A stretch of DNA of 64,000 nucleotides, taken from contig OZ241323.1 in the NCBI GenBank assembly GCA_965199685.1, positions 558,001-622,000 of the forward strand, given 5' to 3'. Positions within the stretch are counted from its first letter, which is position 1. The number at the start of each line of letters is the position of its first letter. Below are positions 36,604-45,354 of this stretch, piece by piece. This DNA comes from SP5GCR1 sp965199685 (lineage in GTDB: Bacteria; Pseudomonadota; Gammaproteobacteria; Poriferisulfidales; Oxydemutatoraceae). Below the pieces are notes generated by a model. The model was not told the origin of the DNA. It saw only the letters and a program-made list of their open reading frames with translations, and searched no databases. A program made the translations under genes and the position numbers.

Positions 36604-37910
36604 TGACACTAGCTCTGCAACAGCTGGATGCTTCCGACGCAGACTTCAACGAGCAGATTGAAAAATATATAGAACACGCGCGGATTATCGGTAGCGATAT
36701 TGAAAGTTTGGTGCGCTCTATCATCAACGATGTTCGTGATCGCGGCGATGAAGCAATACTAGACTACACTGAGCAATTTGATCAAATCAAAGCCGAATCA
36801 GTATCGGCTTTGCGCATTTCTGCAGAGCAGAGATCGCAACTTGCCCAAAGCGTGTTACCTGAATGGTCTGATGCACTCAACAAAGCGGCCGAGCGTATCC
36901 GCCGCTATGCCGAAAAACAGCTTGGGCAAGATTGGGAATTCGTTGACGAAATTGGTGTGCGCTTGGGACAAAAAATCGGAGCAGTAGATGCAGTCGGTCT
37001 TTATATACCGGGTGGTAAGGCTGCATATCCATCATCGCTTTTGATGAACGCGATTCCTGCCCAAGTCGCCGGTGTGGAGCGTATCGTGGCAATGCTGCCT
37101 GCACCCGGTGGTCACCTCAACCCGTTATTGATGTATGCGTTGGAGTTGATGCAAATAGACGAAGCGTATACCATTGGTGGTGCGCAAGCGATTGCCGCGC
37201 TTGCTTATGGTACCCAAACGATTGCCCCAGTCTCTAAAATTGTCGGTCCTGGAAACGCCTATGTCAACGAAGCCAAACGTCAAGTATTCGGCAGAGTAGG
37301 TATAGACATGGTTGCCGGGCCCTCCGAGATTTTGATCGTCGCCGACGGCACTACGCAAGCCTCTTGGCTTGCATTAGATTTGTTTTCGCAAGCCGAACAT
37401 GATGAACGGGCGCGTGCGATACTGCTATGCCCTGATGCAGATTATTTGGCTCAAGTGCACTCCGAAATAGAGCGTTTGCTACCGACGATGGAGCGTAATG
37501 CAGTGATAGAGGCTGCGCTCAATAATAACGGCTTGCTGGTCAAGGTTGCCGATTTGCAACAAGCGATACAAATAGCCAATGCGATTGCCCCTGAACATTT
37601 AGAACTTGCGATGGATAATGCCGAGCAATGGATAGACCACATAAAAAATGCTGGGGCAGTTTTCATAGGTTCCTATAGTTGCGAAGTGTTGGGGGACTAT
37701 TGTGCAGGTTCAAACCATGTGTTGCCTACTGGCGGTAGTGCCCGTTTCTCATCTCCATTGGGTGTCTATGATTTCCAAAAACGCACGAGCATCGTGCAAT
37801 GCAATGCAAAAGCTGCGGCGCATCTAGCCGAGATTGCCGAACCACTTGCTACTGCCGAAGGTTTGTATGCTCACGCCGCCGCTGCACGAAGCCGTATGGT
37901 TGAACAATGA
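36603..37910 (+). CDS. hisD: Histidinol dehydrogenase
   Basis: 435 residues from ATG 36603, whose A is the last base of the preceding stop. A longer frame from 36531 overlaps the DAHP synthase and is not used. It oxidises histidinol to histidine in two NAD-dependent steps at a zinc site. Motifs: GQKIGAVDAVGLYIPGG, PSSLLMNAIPAQVAGV, GGAQAIAALAYGT, KIVGPGNAYV, AGPSEILIVAD, SQAEHDERA, APEHLEL and GSNHVLPTGG. It overlaps the NIF3 gene by 4 bp. Confidence 0.97.
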   Translation: MTLALQQLDASDADFNEQIEKYIEHARIIGSDIESLVRSIINDVRDRGDEAILDYTEQFDQIKAESVSALRISAEQRSQLAQSVLPEWSDALNKAAERIRRYAEKQLGQDWEFVDEIGVRLGQKIGAVDAVGLYIPGGKAAYPSSLLMNAIPAQVAGVERIVAMLPAPGGHLNPLLMYALELMQIDEAYTIGGAQAIAALAYGTQTIAPVSKIVGPGNAYVNEAKRQVFGRVGIDMVAGPSEILIVADGTTQASWLALDLFSQAEHDERARAILLCPDADYLAQVHSEIERLLPTMERNAVIEAALNNNGLLVKVADLQQAIQIANAIAPEHLELAMDNAEQWIDHIKNAGAVFIGSYSCEVLGDYCAGSNHVLPTGGSARFSSPLGVYDFQKRTSIVQCNAKAAAHLAEIAEPLATAEGLYAHAAAARSRMVEQ

Positions 37911-38662
37911 CTTCGCTGAAAGATATTGCAGATTACGCAGATCGCTACTTGCAGGTAGAACGCTTCAAGGATTATGCCCCGAACGGTTTACAGGTCGACA
38001 GCACGCGTACTATTCGCTGCATCATATCAGGGGTTACCGCCTCGCAAGCCTTGATAGACGCTACGATAGAGGATGACGGTGATGCATTGTTGGTGCATCA
38101 TGGTTATTTCTGGCGCAACGAAAATCCTGTGATACTTGGGATGAAAGCAAAGCGACTGCGCACTCTACTAAAGAACGATATTGGATTGCTCGCTTACCAT
38201 ATTCCTTTGGATGCCCACGACGAAGTCGGCAACAACATACAACTGGCAGAAAGATTGGGCATTACCTTGGAAGGTAGCTTTGGTGATTTCGGTGGTATAC
38301 CGTTGGCAAGGTATGGAACCGTGCCAACGTGCAGTGCCGATGCCTTAGCAAAAAAGATAGAGCAGGTTTTGTCTAGACCACCGCAACTGATAGCCGGCGG
38401 TAGCTCGCAAATTGAAACTGTGGGACTTTGCACTGGTGCTGCACAAGACTGCATAGAGGATGCTGCACGCTTGGGTTTGGATGCTTATATCAGCGGCGAG
38501 ATATCCGAGAGGACGGTGCATACCGCTAGGGAAGAGGGCATACATTACTATGCTGCTGGCCACCATGCTACCGAACGCTACGGAGTGCAGGCCCTAGGCA
38601 AACATCTAGCCGAGCATTTTCAGATTGATCACCGTTTCATAGAGATAGACAACCCGGTATAA
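37907..38662 (+). CDS. NIF3/YbgI-type dinuclear metal-centre protein
   Basis: 251 residues, typical length. NIF3-family folds bind two metal ions; the metal motifs are seen as LLVHHGYFWRNE near the start, HIPLDAHDEVGNNIQLAERLG, and GHHATERYGVQALGKHLAEHF near the end. The middle has the CTGAAQDCIEDAARLGLDAYISGE segment. Some members are listed as GTP cyclohydrolase type 2, but the cellular role is not settled. It overlaps hisD by ATGA, so it is translated with it. Confidence 0.92.
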   Translation: MTSLKDIADYADRYLQVERFKDYAPNGLQVDSTRTIRCIISGVTASQALIDATIEDDGDALLVHHGYFWRNENPVILGMKAKRLRTLLKNDIGLLAYHIPLDAHDEVGNNIQLAERLGITLEGSFGDFGGIPLARYGTVPTCSADALAKKIEQVLSRPPQLIAGGSSQIETVGLCTGAAQDCIEDAARLGLDAYISGEISERTVHTAREEGIHYYAAGHHATERYGVQALGKHLAEHFQIDHRFIEIDNPV

Positions 38663-38896
38663 CCCGCTGCATAAACTTAACCACTTGTGCCATCAAATTT
38701 ATGATAACCACCTGTAGGGGAGGGCTAACATGCCCTCCCTAAAGTACCGTTCTGCACCAACAGAACCGCTTGCGCCACTTGGTTTTGGTTTCCATAAATT
38801 GGATGGCGTACGAAGGATAATGTACGACAAGCAACCATGCTGAGGTTCTGCACAACGTCACGCCGATTGACCTACTGGCTCAATCGGCAGTTCTAT
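38663..38896. repeat. Dispersed-repeat locus with intact target palindrome
   Basis: The uninterrupted palindrome GGGAGGGC-TAACAT-GCCCTCCC lies at 38718-38739, followed by AAAGTACCGTTCTGCA and GCGCCACTTGGTTTTGG modules, then the GCCGATTGA/TCAATCGGC hairpin near 38861-38888. It separates two convergent genes. Confidence 0.8.
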
Positions 38897-39562
38897 TTAT
38901 ATGATAGGGATGAAAGCGGTTGCGGTACCGATCAAGGTTTTGTTGATTATTCGACTGGTTTTATCAGAAATAATACGCGACATCAGATCTTGGGTGGTGC
39001 TGATTTTTTCTATTAAGGCATAGACGTTGTTGGCTTCACCGTAATTCGCATCTATATCGAGTAACTGCGAAGACATGTTTGCTAATTTTTGTTTTAATAG
39101 TTGCAAGTTATAACTGCTGTTGTATAGTTTTTGAGGATCTATGGTGTCAAAGAGAAAAAATTCACGTTGGTTGTCGTATGAATTGCGGATCATGCTACTA
39201 ATGCCAATCATCAAAGCAAAGACTCTATCGCCTTCGTAAGAGTTGTCCAACGCCAGTTCAATCGCTTTAATTTGCTGTTTGTTGTCAATTTCTTTGTAGG
39301 CGACTTCAACGGGATAATCGACGATTTGATTGAGACGTTGTTTCAAGCCGATGCCTGGTGATTTAGCTAATTCTTTAGGGTTTGTTCTATATAACTCATG
39401 TGCCAATCGCCCGATGTAATCGTCCAGACTTTTGACTACGGTGTCGGAGGCTATGTCTATATCGCTTTTAGCAAGGTTTTTGACTTTGTCTCCACTGCAG
39501 CCGTTGAGCGTGAGTGTCATTACTAGGATAAATAGATAAGCGTATATTTTTCGGTGTGCCAT
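38897..39562 (-). CDS. Putative lipoprotein of unknown function
   Basis: 221 residues. Lipoprotein signal: MAHRKIYAYLFILVMTLTL followed by lipobox LNGC with Cys22. The residue after Cys is Ser, which favours outer-membrane sorting by the Lol rule. The body is mostly helical (SLDDYIGRLAHELYRTNPKEL, QIKAIELALDNSYEGDRVFALMIGISSMI) and ends with a hydrophobic IGTATAFIPII. I do not recognise the family. The stop is close to a repeat locus. It is divergent from the CbiX-like gene. Confidence 0.8.
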   Translation of the reverse strand: MAHRKIYAYLFILVMTLTLNGCSGDKVKNLAKSDIDIASDTVVKSLDDYIGRLAHELYRTNPKELAKSPGIGLKQRLNQIVDYPVEVAYKEIDNKQQIKAIELALDNSYEGDRVFALMIGISSMIRNSYDNQREFFLFDTIDPQKLYNSSYNLQLLKQKLANMSSQLLDIDANYGEANNVYALIEKISTTQDLMSRIISDKTSRIINKTLIGTATAFIPII

Positions 39563-39614
39563 TGTTCAAGGGATTATAATATAATGAACTAATTTTATCA
39601 TTATTCAGGAAACC

Positions 39615-39983
39615 ATGAAAGCACTTTTACTTATTGCGCACGGTAGCAACCGTCAATATTCAAACGATGAAATCCGTAGTTTGACAGATAGATTAAGAGC
39701 CAAGATAAAGACACATTTTGATCGTGTAGATTGCGTGTTTTTGGAACTTAGCGAGCCTTCGATAGCCGACGGCATACAACGATGTGCCGCCGACGGCATC
39801 AGCGAGATAACCTTGCTGCCTTATTTTTTAGCAGCAGGCAAGCATATTGCCGAAGACATTCCCGGCATAGTAGCCGAGCAACGCGACCGTTATCCGCATA
39901 TCAACATGCAGATATGCGACTATGTTGGTAAACAGCCTGAAATGGAGGATTTATTAAAACGCATCGCATTGCATCATGAATGA
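39615..39983 (+). CDS. CbiX/SirB-like chelatase domain protein
   Basis: 122 residues, the short single-domain form. Starts ALLLIAHGSNRQ, with the His of the AHGS motif expected to bind metal; the second half has EITLLPYFLAAGKHIAEDIPG. Relatives insert cobalt, iron or nickel into sirohydrochlorin or related tetrapyrroles. The substrate cannot be fixed here, though a BtuF-like gene elsewhere in the window fits a corrinoid link. AGGA precedes the ATG, and tandem TATAAT boxes (39575-39585) lie about 30 bases upstream. It overlaps the next gene. Confidence 0.88.
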   Translation: MKALLLIAHGSNRQYSNDEIRSLTDRLRAKIKTHFDRVDCVFLELSEPSIADGIQRCAADGISEITLLPYFLAAGKHIAEDIPGIVAEQRDRYPHINMQICDYVGKQPEMEDLLKRIALHHE

Positions 39984-40380
39984 AATGCAAACTACGATGG
40001 ACAATCGGTCAATCAAAAGCTGGTTCATTTTGCTCATCGGGCATCTCTCTTTGTTATTCGGGTTAATCGCATTACTGCTGCCAGTAATTCCAACCTCTCC
40101 TTTTTTGGTGATCGCCGCAGCCTGCTATGCACGTACTTCGCCCAGATTTCGCAAGCTACTCGTAGAGAATCGCCATGTGGGGCCGGCGATACTTAAATGG
40201 GAGCGTGATAAATGCCTGGAGCTCAAGCATAAGATTTTATTCATTTTGATCTTGGCAATAGCGTTCTCCTCGTCTGCGTTTTTATTCATGGAAACGCAAT
40301 TTACTAAACTGATTATGCTAGGGGTGGGTTTGCTCGCAATCATTTATGTAAGCTCTATAAAAACATGCAGGCAGAATTAG
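39976..40380 (+). CDS. YbaN-like (DUF454) inner-membrane protein
   Basis: 134 residues, overlapping the CbiX-like gene by 8 bases. Internal starts (MQTTM, MDNRS) are possible. Two or three hydrophobic helices: WFILLIGHLSLLFGLIALLLPVIPTSPFLVIAA and ILFILILAIAFSSSAFLF / LIMLGVGLLAIIYV. The family hallmark LLPVIPTSPFLVIAAACYARTSPRF and a conserved WERD are present. Function is unknown in the family. Confidence 0.88.
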   Translation: MNEMQTTMDNRSIKSWFILLIGHLSLLFGLIALLLPVIPTSPFLVIAAACYARTSPRFRKLLVENRHVGPAILKWERDKCLELKHKILFILILAIAFSSSAFLFMETQFTKLIMLGVGLLAIIYVSSIKTCRQN

Positions 40381-40429
40381 TGATGATGCTCAAAAACTCT
40401 GCATAACGCAAGATAAAAAATAAATAACG

Positions 40430-41569
40430 ATGGAAGAAAACGCAGTTTATACTCCTCCGGCAACGAAGTATATCAAATTGTCTGGTGATTACGGAACCAG
40501 CGACTTTTTAATGTACCGAGGTGGACGATTGCCTGAGGTGCAAATTGCCTACGAAGCGTGGGGTGAGTTGTCGCCTAATCATGACAATGTCGTATTGCTA
40601 TTCACTGGCTTGTCGCCGACTGCACACGCCTGCTCGTCGTCTGAGGATACATCCAGCGGATGGTGGGAGTTTATGGTCGGTCCGAATAAGCCCATAGACA
40701 CCAACCACTTTTATGTAATCTGCGTTAATTCATTAGGCAGTTGTTTCGGTTCCACATCGCCGAGATCGATCAATCCACAGACCGGTGAAGTATACGGTAT
40801 TGGTTTTCCCGAACTGAGTATAGAAGATATCGCTAAGTCCGCGCACCATGCGCTGAATGATCTGGGAATAGATCATTTATTTGCGGTGGTTGGTGCTTCT
40901 ATGGGAGGGATGAGTGCTTTGGCTTATGCGTTGCAGTATCCGGAAGAGTTGGATTACTTTGTTTGCATTTCTGCTGCGGCTAGAGCATTACCTTTTACTA
41001 TTGCGGTGCGCTCGCTGCAACGAGAAATTATACGCTGCGATCCAAATTGGGACGAGGGTGACTATCCTATGGATGACGAACCTAGTTGTGGGATGGTACT
41101 GGCAAGAAAACTAGGTCTGATGTCGTATCGCTCGGCATCCGAATGGCGCCATCGCTTTAACCGAGCCAGAGTTTCCGCTAAACGCCGTTCGCCTAAGCCA
41201 TTTGGTTTAGAGTTTGAGATAGAGTCTTATTTAGATTACAACGCCAGAAAATTTGTTTCCCAGTTTGATGCAAATTGCTATCTTTATTTATCGCGTGCAA
41301 TGGATTTGTTCGATGTTGCGGAACACGGCGGTTCGGTCAATGCCGGACTTGCGCAAATACACGCCAAACATTCTTTGGTTATCGGTGTTGGTACCGATAT
41401 ACTATTTCCTTTGGAGCAACAACGTGAAATTGCCGAAGGTCTTCAAAAAGCCGGCAGGTCGGTAGACTTGGTTGAACTAGACTCAAGTTATGGGCACGAT
41501 TCCTTTCTCGTAGATGCCGATCACTTCGCACCAGTAATCAAAGACTTTTTCAACGGCATAAAACCATAG
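40430..41569 (+). CDS. metX: Homoserine O-acyltransferase (MetX)
   Basis: 379 residues, alpha/beta-hydrolase fold. Acylates homoserine for methionine synthesis; whether acetyl- or succinyl-CoA is used cannot be told. Nucleophile Ser157 lies in GASMGG; the other triad members are the Asp in GVGTDILFPLEQQ and the His in SSYGHDSFLVD. Other family motifs: IAYEAWGELSP, LLFTGLSPTAHA, and INPQTGEVYGIGFP. A weak start context (AATAACGATGG) is seen. No other met genes adjoin it. Confidence 0.94.
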   Translation: MEENAVYTPPATKYIKLSGDYGTSDFLMYRGGRLPEVQIAYEAWGELSPNHDNVVLLFTGLSPTAHACSSSEDTSSGWWEFMVGPNKPIDTNHFYVICVNSLGSCFGSTSPRSINPQTGEVYGIGFPELSIEDIAKSAHHALNDLGIDHLFAVVGASMGGMSALAYALQYPEELDYFVCISAAARALPFTIAVRSLQREIIRCDPNWDEGDYPMDDEPSCGMVLARKLGLMSYRSASEWRHRFNRARVSAKRRSPKPFGLEFEIESYLDYNARKFVSQFDANCYLYLSRAMDLFDVAEHGGSVNAGLAQIHAKHSLVIGVGTDILFPLEQQREIAEGLQKAGRSVDLVELDSSYGHDSFLVDADHFAPVIKDFFNGIKP

Positions 41570-41788
41570 CGGAATTCCCCTTCTCTGGAGGGATGGCAGG
41601 CGAGCTGATTACGACACTCTCCCTACGCATGTTGGATTATTGTGTAACCCAGCCGTCAAGTACCTTTTATATACTCAAATACGACCGTTCGTCGGATAGC
41701 AAATTTTAGAGCTTTCATATCGGCTACCATTGTAGAAAGGCTGCATGTGCAGTCACTATTTACAATTTTTAAGTGATGGGAGATAATA
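41570..41788. repeat. Degenerate dispersed-repeat remnants
   Basis: About 41574-41660 has diverged repeat modules (CCCCTTCTCTGGAGGGATGGCAGGC). The remainder carries no recognised feature except the upstream region of the small gene at 41789. Confidence 0.55.
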
Positions 41789-42049
41789 ATGTCCAAATCG
41801 ATTAATTCAAGCAAAGAGGTGTTTAATACGATGCACAAATTGGAACAAGCAGGCATGTCGCGAGTTCAAGCTGAAACCACCGCGCGTGCAATTGACAGGC
41901 AAGTATCAAATGGTCTTCAGTTGGTACTTGAAAAATTGGACCAAATTAGGAGAGACAATATCATTGCAAATACCGTTATTAGTATTGGTTTTGTAGGCAT
42001 CATTGTTAGTCTAATCGGTATCATGTTTGCTTTGCTAGCCATAAACTAA
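41789..42049 (+). CDS. Small coiled-coil protein with C-terminal membrane anchor (DUF1640-like)
   Basis: 86 residues, with GGGAG seven bases before the ATG. An N-terminal helix with FNTMHKLEQAGMSRVQAETTARAIDRQV resembles the start of DUF1640/CCDC90-type proteins. It is followed by a short coiled coil (LQLVLEKLDQIRRDNIIAN) and one C-terminal membrane helix (FVGIIVSLIGIMFALLAI). The function is unknown; in this family the tail anchor places the coiled coil in the cytoplasm. It is flanked by repeats on both sides. Confidence 0.75.
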   Translation: MSKSINSSKEVFNTMHKLEQAGMSRVQAETTARAIDRQVSNGLQLVLEKLDQIRRDNIIANTVISIGFVGIIVSLIGIMFALLAIN

Positions 42050-42393
42050 GTTGCCACCTTTGGTTGCACGGGGTTATTGAAAAAGTACCGTCCTTGCATA
42101 AGTAGAACCACTATGTGCCATCAAATTTATGAAAACGGTAGGGGCGGACCATTCCACTCCTTTGGAGGAGTGGCAGGCCTATGCATTTTGTGATGCACGC
42201 GTTTAACAATCATGTTAGGGTTCTGCACGATGTCACGCCGATTGACCTACTGGCTCAATCGGCGGTTCTATCTGACGGGGGTGGTTGTGGCGTGTCTGCA
42301 CAAACCCAATCGCTATGCACTATATAATTTATGATAACCACCCTACGGTGCATGAAATACTTATTCAACAGGTTGATAACATAAATCAAAAAT
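42050..42393. repeat. Dispersed-repeat locus
   Basis: Modules in order: GGGTTATTGAAAAAGTACC left end, GTAGGGGCGGACCATTCCACTCC, TTGGAGGAGTGGCAGGCCTATGC, a GCCGATTGA/TCAATCGGC hairpin near 42237-42265, and a cap module with CTACGGTGCATGAAATACTT and TTCAACAG just before ptrB. It resembles the locus at 57798-58000. No gene. Confidence 0.8.
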
Positions 42394-44496
42394 ATGCATA
42401 AAGAATCCCTCACTCCACCCGTTGCTGACCGCATCCCTAGCGAGTTTTGTAATCATGACGATGTTCGCATCGACGAGTATGCGTGGTTGCGCAGTCAACA
42501 TTGGCAACAAATGTTGACAGATCCGACCAAACTAGAACCCGAAATACGTCGTTATCTGGAAGCCGAGAATGCTTACACCAAAGCGATGATGAAAGACAGC
42601 GAGGATTTGCAGCAAAGTCTCTTTGAGGAGTTGCGAGGGCGTATTCAGGAAGAAGACCAATCAGTGCCAGACAAAGACGGAGATTACGAGTATTATTTAC
42701 GCTACCGCGAAGGTAAGCAGTATCCGATTCATAACCGTCGTTTGCTTGTCGATCAAACCGAAGAAGTGTTGCTGGATGTCAATCGCGCTGCCGAAGGATC
42801 GGACTATTTTCAGGTCGTCGGTTTTAGTCATAGTCCCGACCATCGCTATATTGCCTATTGCGTAGATGATAACGGATCCGAATGTTACACGCTGTATCTA
42901 CGCGACACGCATGGCGATATGCCGGCACGGCGGTTATTTGACCGCTTGCACGGTGACTTGGTTTGGTCTACCGACAGCCGCCATCTATTTTATGTCAAGC
43001 TAAACGATGTTCACCGTCCCGACTCGGTGTTCTGTTACTGCATAGACGATGAACCCGATAAAACCGCACTGGTACATAAAGAAAAAGACCCCGGGTTTTT
43101 CATCGATTTATATGATACGCGTTCGCGCCGTTTTATCGTGATACACAGCTACGACCATACGACATCGGAAGATTGGATAATTCCCAGTGATGCGCCCGAA
43201 CAAGCACCTCAGTTGGTGCGACGGCGTGAATTGAATACCGAGTATAAGACTGAAGAGTGTCGTGGCAAGCTGCTTATCCATAACAACAGTGCCGGTGCTG
43301 AGAACTTCAAGCTCTCGGTTGCCGACATAGACAAGCCGACCGTCTGGCACGATATTTACATTCCCAAGCTCGGCGTACTACTGGAAGGTTTTATGGTGTT
43401 CAAGGATTACTTGGTGTGTTTGGAACGATGCGATGCCGCAACGCATATCGCACTGACTTCCACCTCAATAGTAGATCAATTCTCGCAAGTGCAAACGCGA
43501 TACATTAATTTTGACGAACCATGCTACGAAGCCGATTTGGTAGATATTTCTGAATACGATAGTCTCATACTTCGTTTTAAGTATAGTTCGCCGAAGACAC
43601 CGCGCTGCATCTACGATTACGATATGCAAAGTCATCAACGCATACTGCGCAAGACGCAGCGAATACCAAGCGGTTATGATGCAGACCGTTATAGCACAAG
43701 ACAGCTTCGTGCGCGCGGCGAAGACGGTGTGGATATTCCGATTAGCATAGTGCATCTCAAGAGCACACCGCTTGACGGCAGCGCACCGTTGTTGCTCTAT
43801 GCCTATGGTGCTTATGGACACCCGATGCCGGCAGCTTTTTCCACGCATCGTTTGTCCTTGATTGACAGAGGGTTTATCTATGGGATTGCCCATATCCGAG
43901 GTGGCACGGAAAAAGGCTACGCGTGGTATAGAACTGCCAAGTTCAAGCAGAAGAAAAACACTTTCAACGATTTTGTGGCTTGCGCCAATTATTTAATAGA
44001 GCAGAAGCTAAGTTATCGCGGCGGCATTGCGATACACGGTGGTTCGGCAGGCGGTATGACCATCGGTAATACAATCAACATCGCGCCTGAACTGTTCAAT
44101 ACTGCACTTGCTGAGGTGCCTTTCGTAGATGTGCTGAATACGATGTGCGATGCCGACTTGCCGTTGACCCCACCGGAATGGCAAGAGTGGGGCAACCCCA
44201 TAGAAGATGACGAACTCTATCGCTATATGAAATCGTATTCTCCCTACGATCAGGTTAAACAGCAATCTTACCCCCATATGCTGGTGACGGCAGGGTTGAG
44301 CGACCCGCGCGTCGGCTATTGGGAGCCTGCCAAATGGGTTGCCAAACTGCGTGTTTATAAGAAAGACAATCATTGTTTGTTGTTGAAGGTGGATATGGGC
44401 AAGGGACACGGCGGTGCTGCCGGACGCTTTGATTATCTAAAGGAAATCGCGTTCAAATACGCATTCGTATTGAAAAGTTTCGGAAAAAACAGTTAG
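42394..44496 (+). CDS. ptrB: Oligopeptidase B (S9A serine peptidase)
   Basis: 700 residues, full length. An N-terminal seven-bladed beta-propeller domain precedes the C-terminal alpha/beta-hydrolase domain. Catalytic triad: Ser551 in HGGSAGG, Asp637 in SDPRVGYWEP, His672 in KGHGGAAG. It cleaves short peptides after Lys/Arg in the cytoplasm; there is no signal peptide. RIDEYAWLR near the start and YAYGAYG, HIRGG, DFVACANYLI are family landmarks. It follows a repeat, and the start has no strong ribosome binding site. Confidence 0.95.
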   Translation: MHKESLTPPVADRIPSEFCNHDDVRIDEYAWLRSQHWQQMLTDPTKLEPEIRRYLEAENAYTKAMMKDSEDLQQSLFEELRGRIQEEDQSVPDKDGDYEYYLRYREGKQYPIHNRRLLVDQTEEVLLDVNRAAEGSDYFQVVGFSHSPDHRYIAYCVDDNGSECYTLYLRDTHGDMPARRLFDRLHGDLVWSTDSRHLFYVKLNDVHRPDSVFCYCIDDEPDKTALVHKEKDPGFFIDLYDTRSRRFIVIHSYDHTTSEDWIIPSDAPEQAPQLVRRRELNTEYKTEECRGKLLIHNNSAGAENFKLSVADIDKPTVWHDIYIPKLGVLLEGFMVFKDYLVCLERCDAATHIALTSTSIVDQFSQVQTRYINFDEPCYEADLVDISEYDSLILRFKYSSPKTPRCIYDYDMQSHQRILRKTQRIPSGYDADRYSTRQLRARGEDGVDIPISIVHLKSTPLDGSAPLLLYAYGAYGHPMPAAFSTHRLSLIDRGFIYGIAHIRGGTEKGYAWYRTAKFKQKKNTFNDFVACANYLIEQKLSYRGGIAIHGGSAGGMTIGNTINIAPELFNTALAEVPFVDVLNTMCDADLPLTPPEWQEWGNPIEDDELYRYMKSYSPYDQVKQQSYPHMLVTAGLSDPRVGYWEPAKWVAKLRVYKKDNHCLLLKVDMGKGHGGAAGRFDYLKEIAFKYAFVLKSFGKNS

Positions 44497-44526
44497 AATA
44501 CAAATCTTTATCGGATTATTAATACT

Positions 44527-45036
44527 ATGCCAGCCGAAAATCTATCTGCCGATAATGCACTCGTGGGTATCGTGATGGGGAGCCAAAGCGATTGGCCGGT
44601 AATGCGTTGTGCTGCCCAGATGTTGGCGCGCTTTGGTGTACGTTGTGAACAGAAAGTTGTATCGGCGCACCGCACACCGGAGCTGATGTATCAATACGCA
44701 CAAAGTGCCGAGTCGCGAGGATTACAGTGCATCATTGCCGGTGCCGGCGGGGCTGCCCATCTACCGGGAATGATTGCGTCGCTGACTACGCTACCAGTGT
44801 TAGGTGTGCCTATACCCACTGCACATTTGAAAGGACAAGATTCTTTGCTATCCATCGTGCAAATGCCCAAGGGCGTGCCGGTTGCGACCTTTGCTATTGG
44901 TGAAGCAGGTGCGGCGAATGCTGCTTTATTCGCGTGTCGGATGCTCGCAACACATTCTCGATCGCTACAAAAAGCCCTAGAAGATTTCGGACAAGAGCAG
45001 CAACAAGCTGTGCATAACAGCATCCTAGAACTTTAA
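44527..45036 (+). CDS. purE: N5-carboxyaminoimidazole ribonucleotide mutase
   Basis: 169 residues. Class I PurE, converting N5-CAIR to CAIR in purine synthesis. Motifs: VGIVMGSQSDWPVM, VVSAHRTPELMYQYA, IIAGAGGAAHLPGM and LLSIVQMPKGVPVATFAIG. The partner purK lies downstream on the same strand, but a repeat insertion of about 300 bp separates them. Confidence 0.96.
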   Translation: MPAENLSADNALVGIVMGSQSDWPVMRCAAQMLARFGVRCEQKVVSAHRTPELMYQYAQSAESRGLQCIIAGAGGAAHLPGMIASLTTLPVLGVPIPTAHLKGQDSLLSIVQMPKGVPVATFAIGEAGAANAALFACRMLATHSRSLQKALEDFGQEQQQAVHNSILEL

Positions 45037-45354
45037 GTTTGAGATGAAGCTGTTGAAAAATAGAACCGCCGTTTGTTGCAGCTGCACAAACGTCGTAACA
45101 CTGTGCAAACCCTTGTGCGCCATCAGATTTACGCAAACCATTGTAGGGGAGGGCTAACATGGGACTGTTGAAAAAGTGTTTGCATTGGTACATTCCCCTC
45201 CTGTGGAGGGGTGGCAGGCGAAGCCTGACGGGGTGGTTGTGGTGGTTCTGCACCAGACAATTACCCTCTACGGCGCATTATGGTACTTTTTCAACAGTCT
45301 CACATGCCCTCCCTTACAATTTATGGAATACATTTTCAACAGCTTAAATTGGAG
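45037..45354. repeat. Nested dispersed-repeat locus between purE and purK
   Basis: 318 bp of repeat. A left end GCTGTTGAAAAATAGAACC and the CGCCGTTTG hairpin module come first, then the palindrome split by a MITE (45161-45301), then CATGCCCTCCC and a short ATTTTCAACAG. The repeat ends about 15 bases before the purK ATG. Confidence 0.85.
45161..45301. mobile_element. MITE-like element, 141 bp, inserted in the palindromic repeat
   Basis: Ends GGGACTGTTGAAAAAGT and, inverted, ACTTTTTCAACAGTCTC. ACAT lies on each side (45157-45160 and 45302-45305), the middle of GGGAGGGC-6-GCCCTCCC. Internal module CCCCTCCTGTGGAGGGG then GGCAGGCGAAGCCTGAC. Confidence 0.82.
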
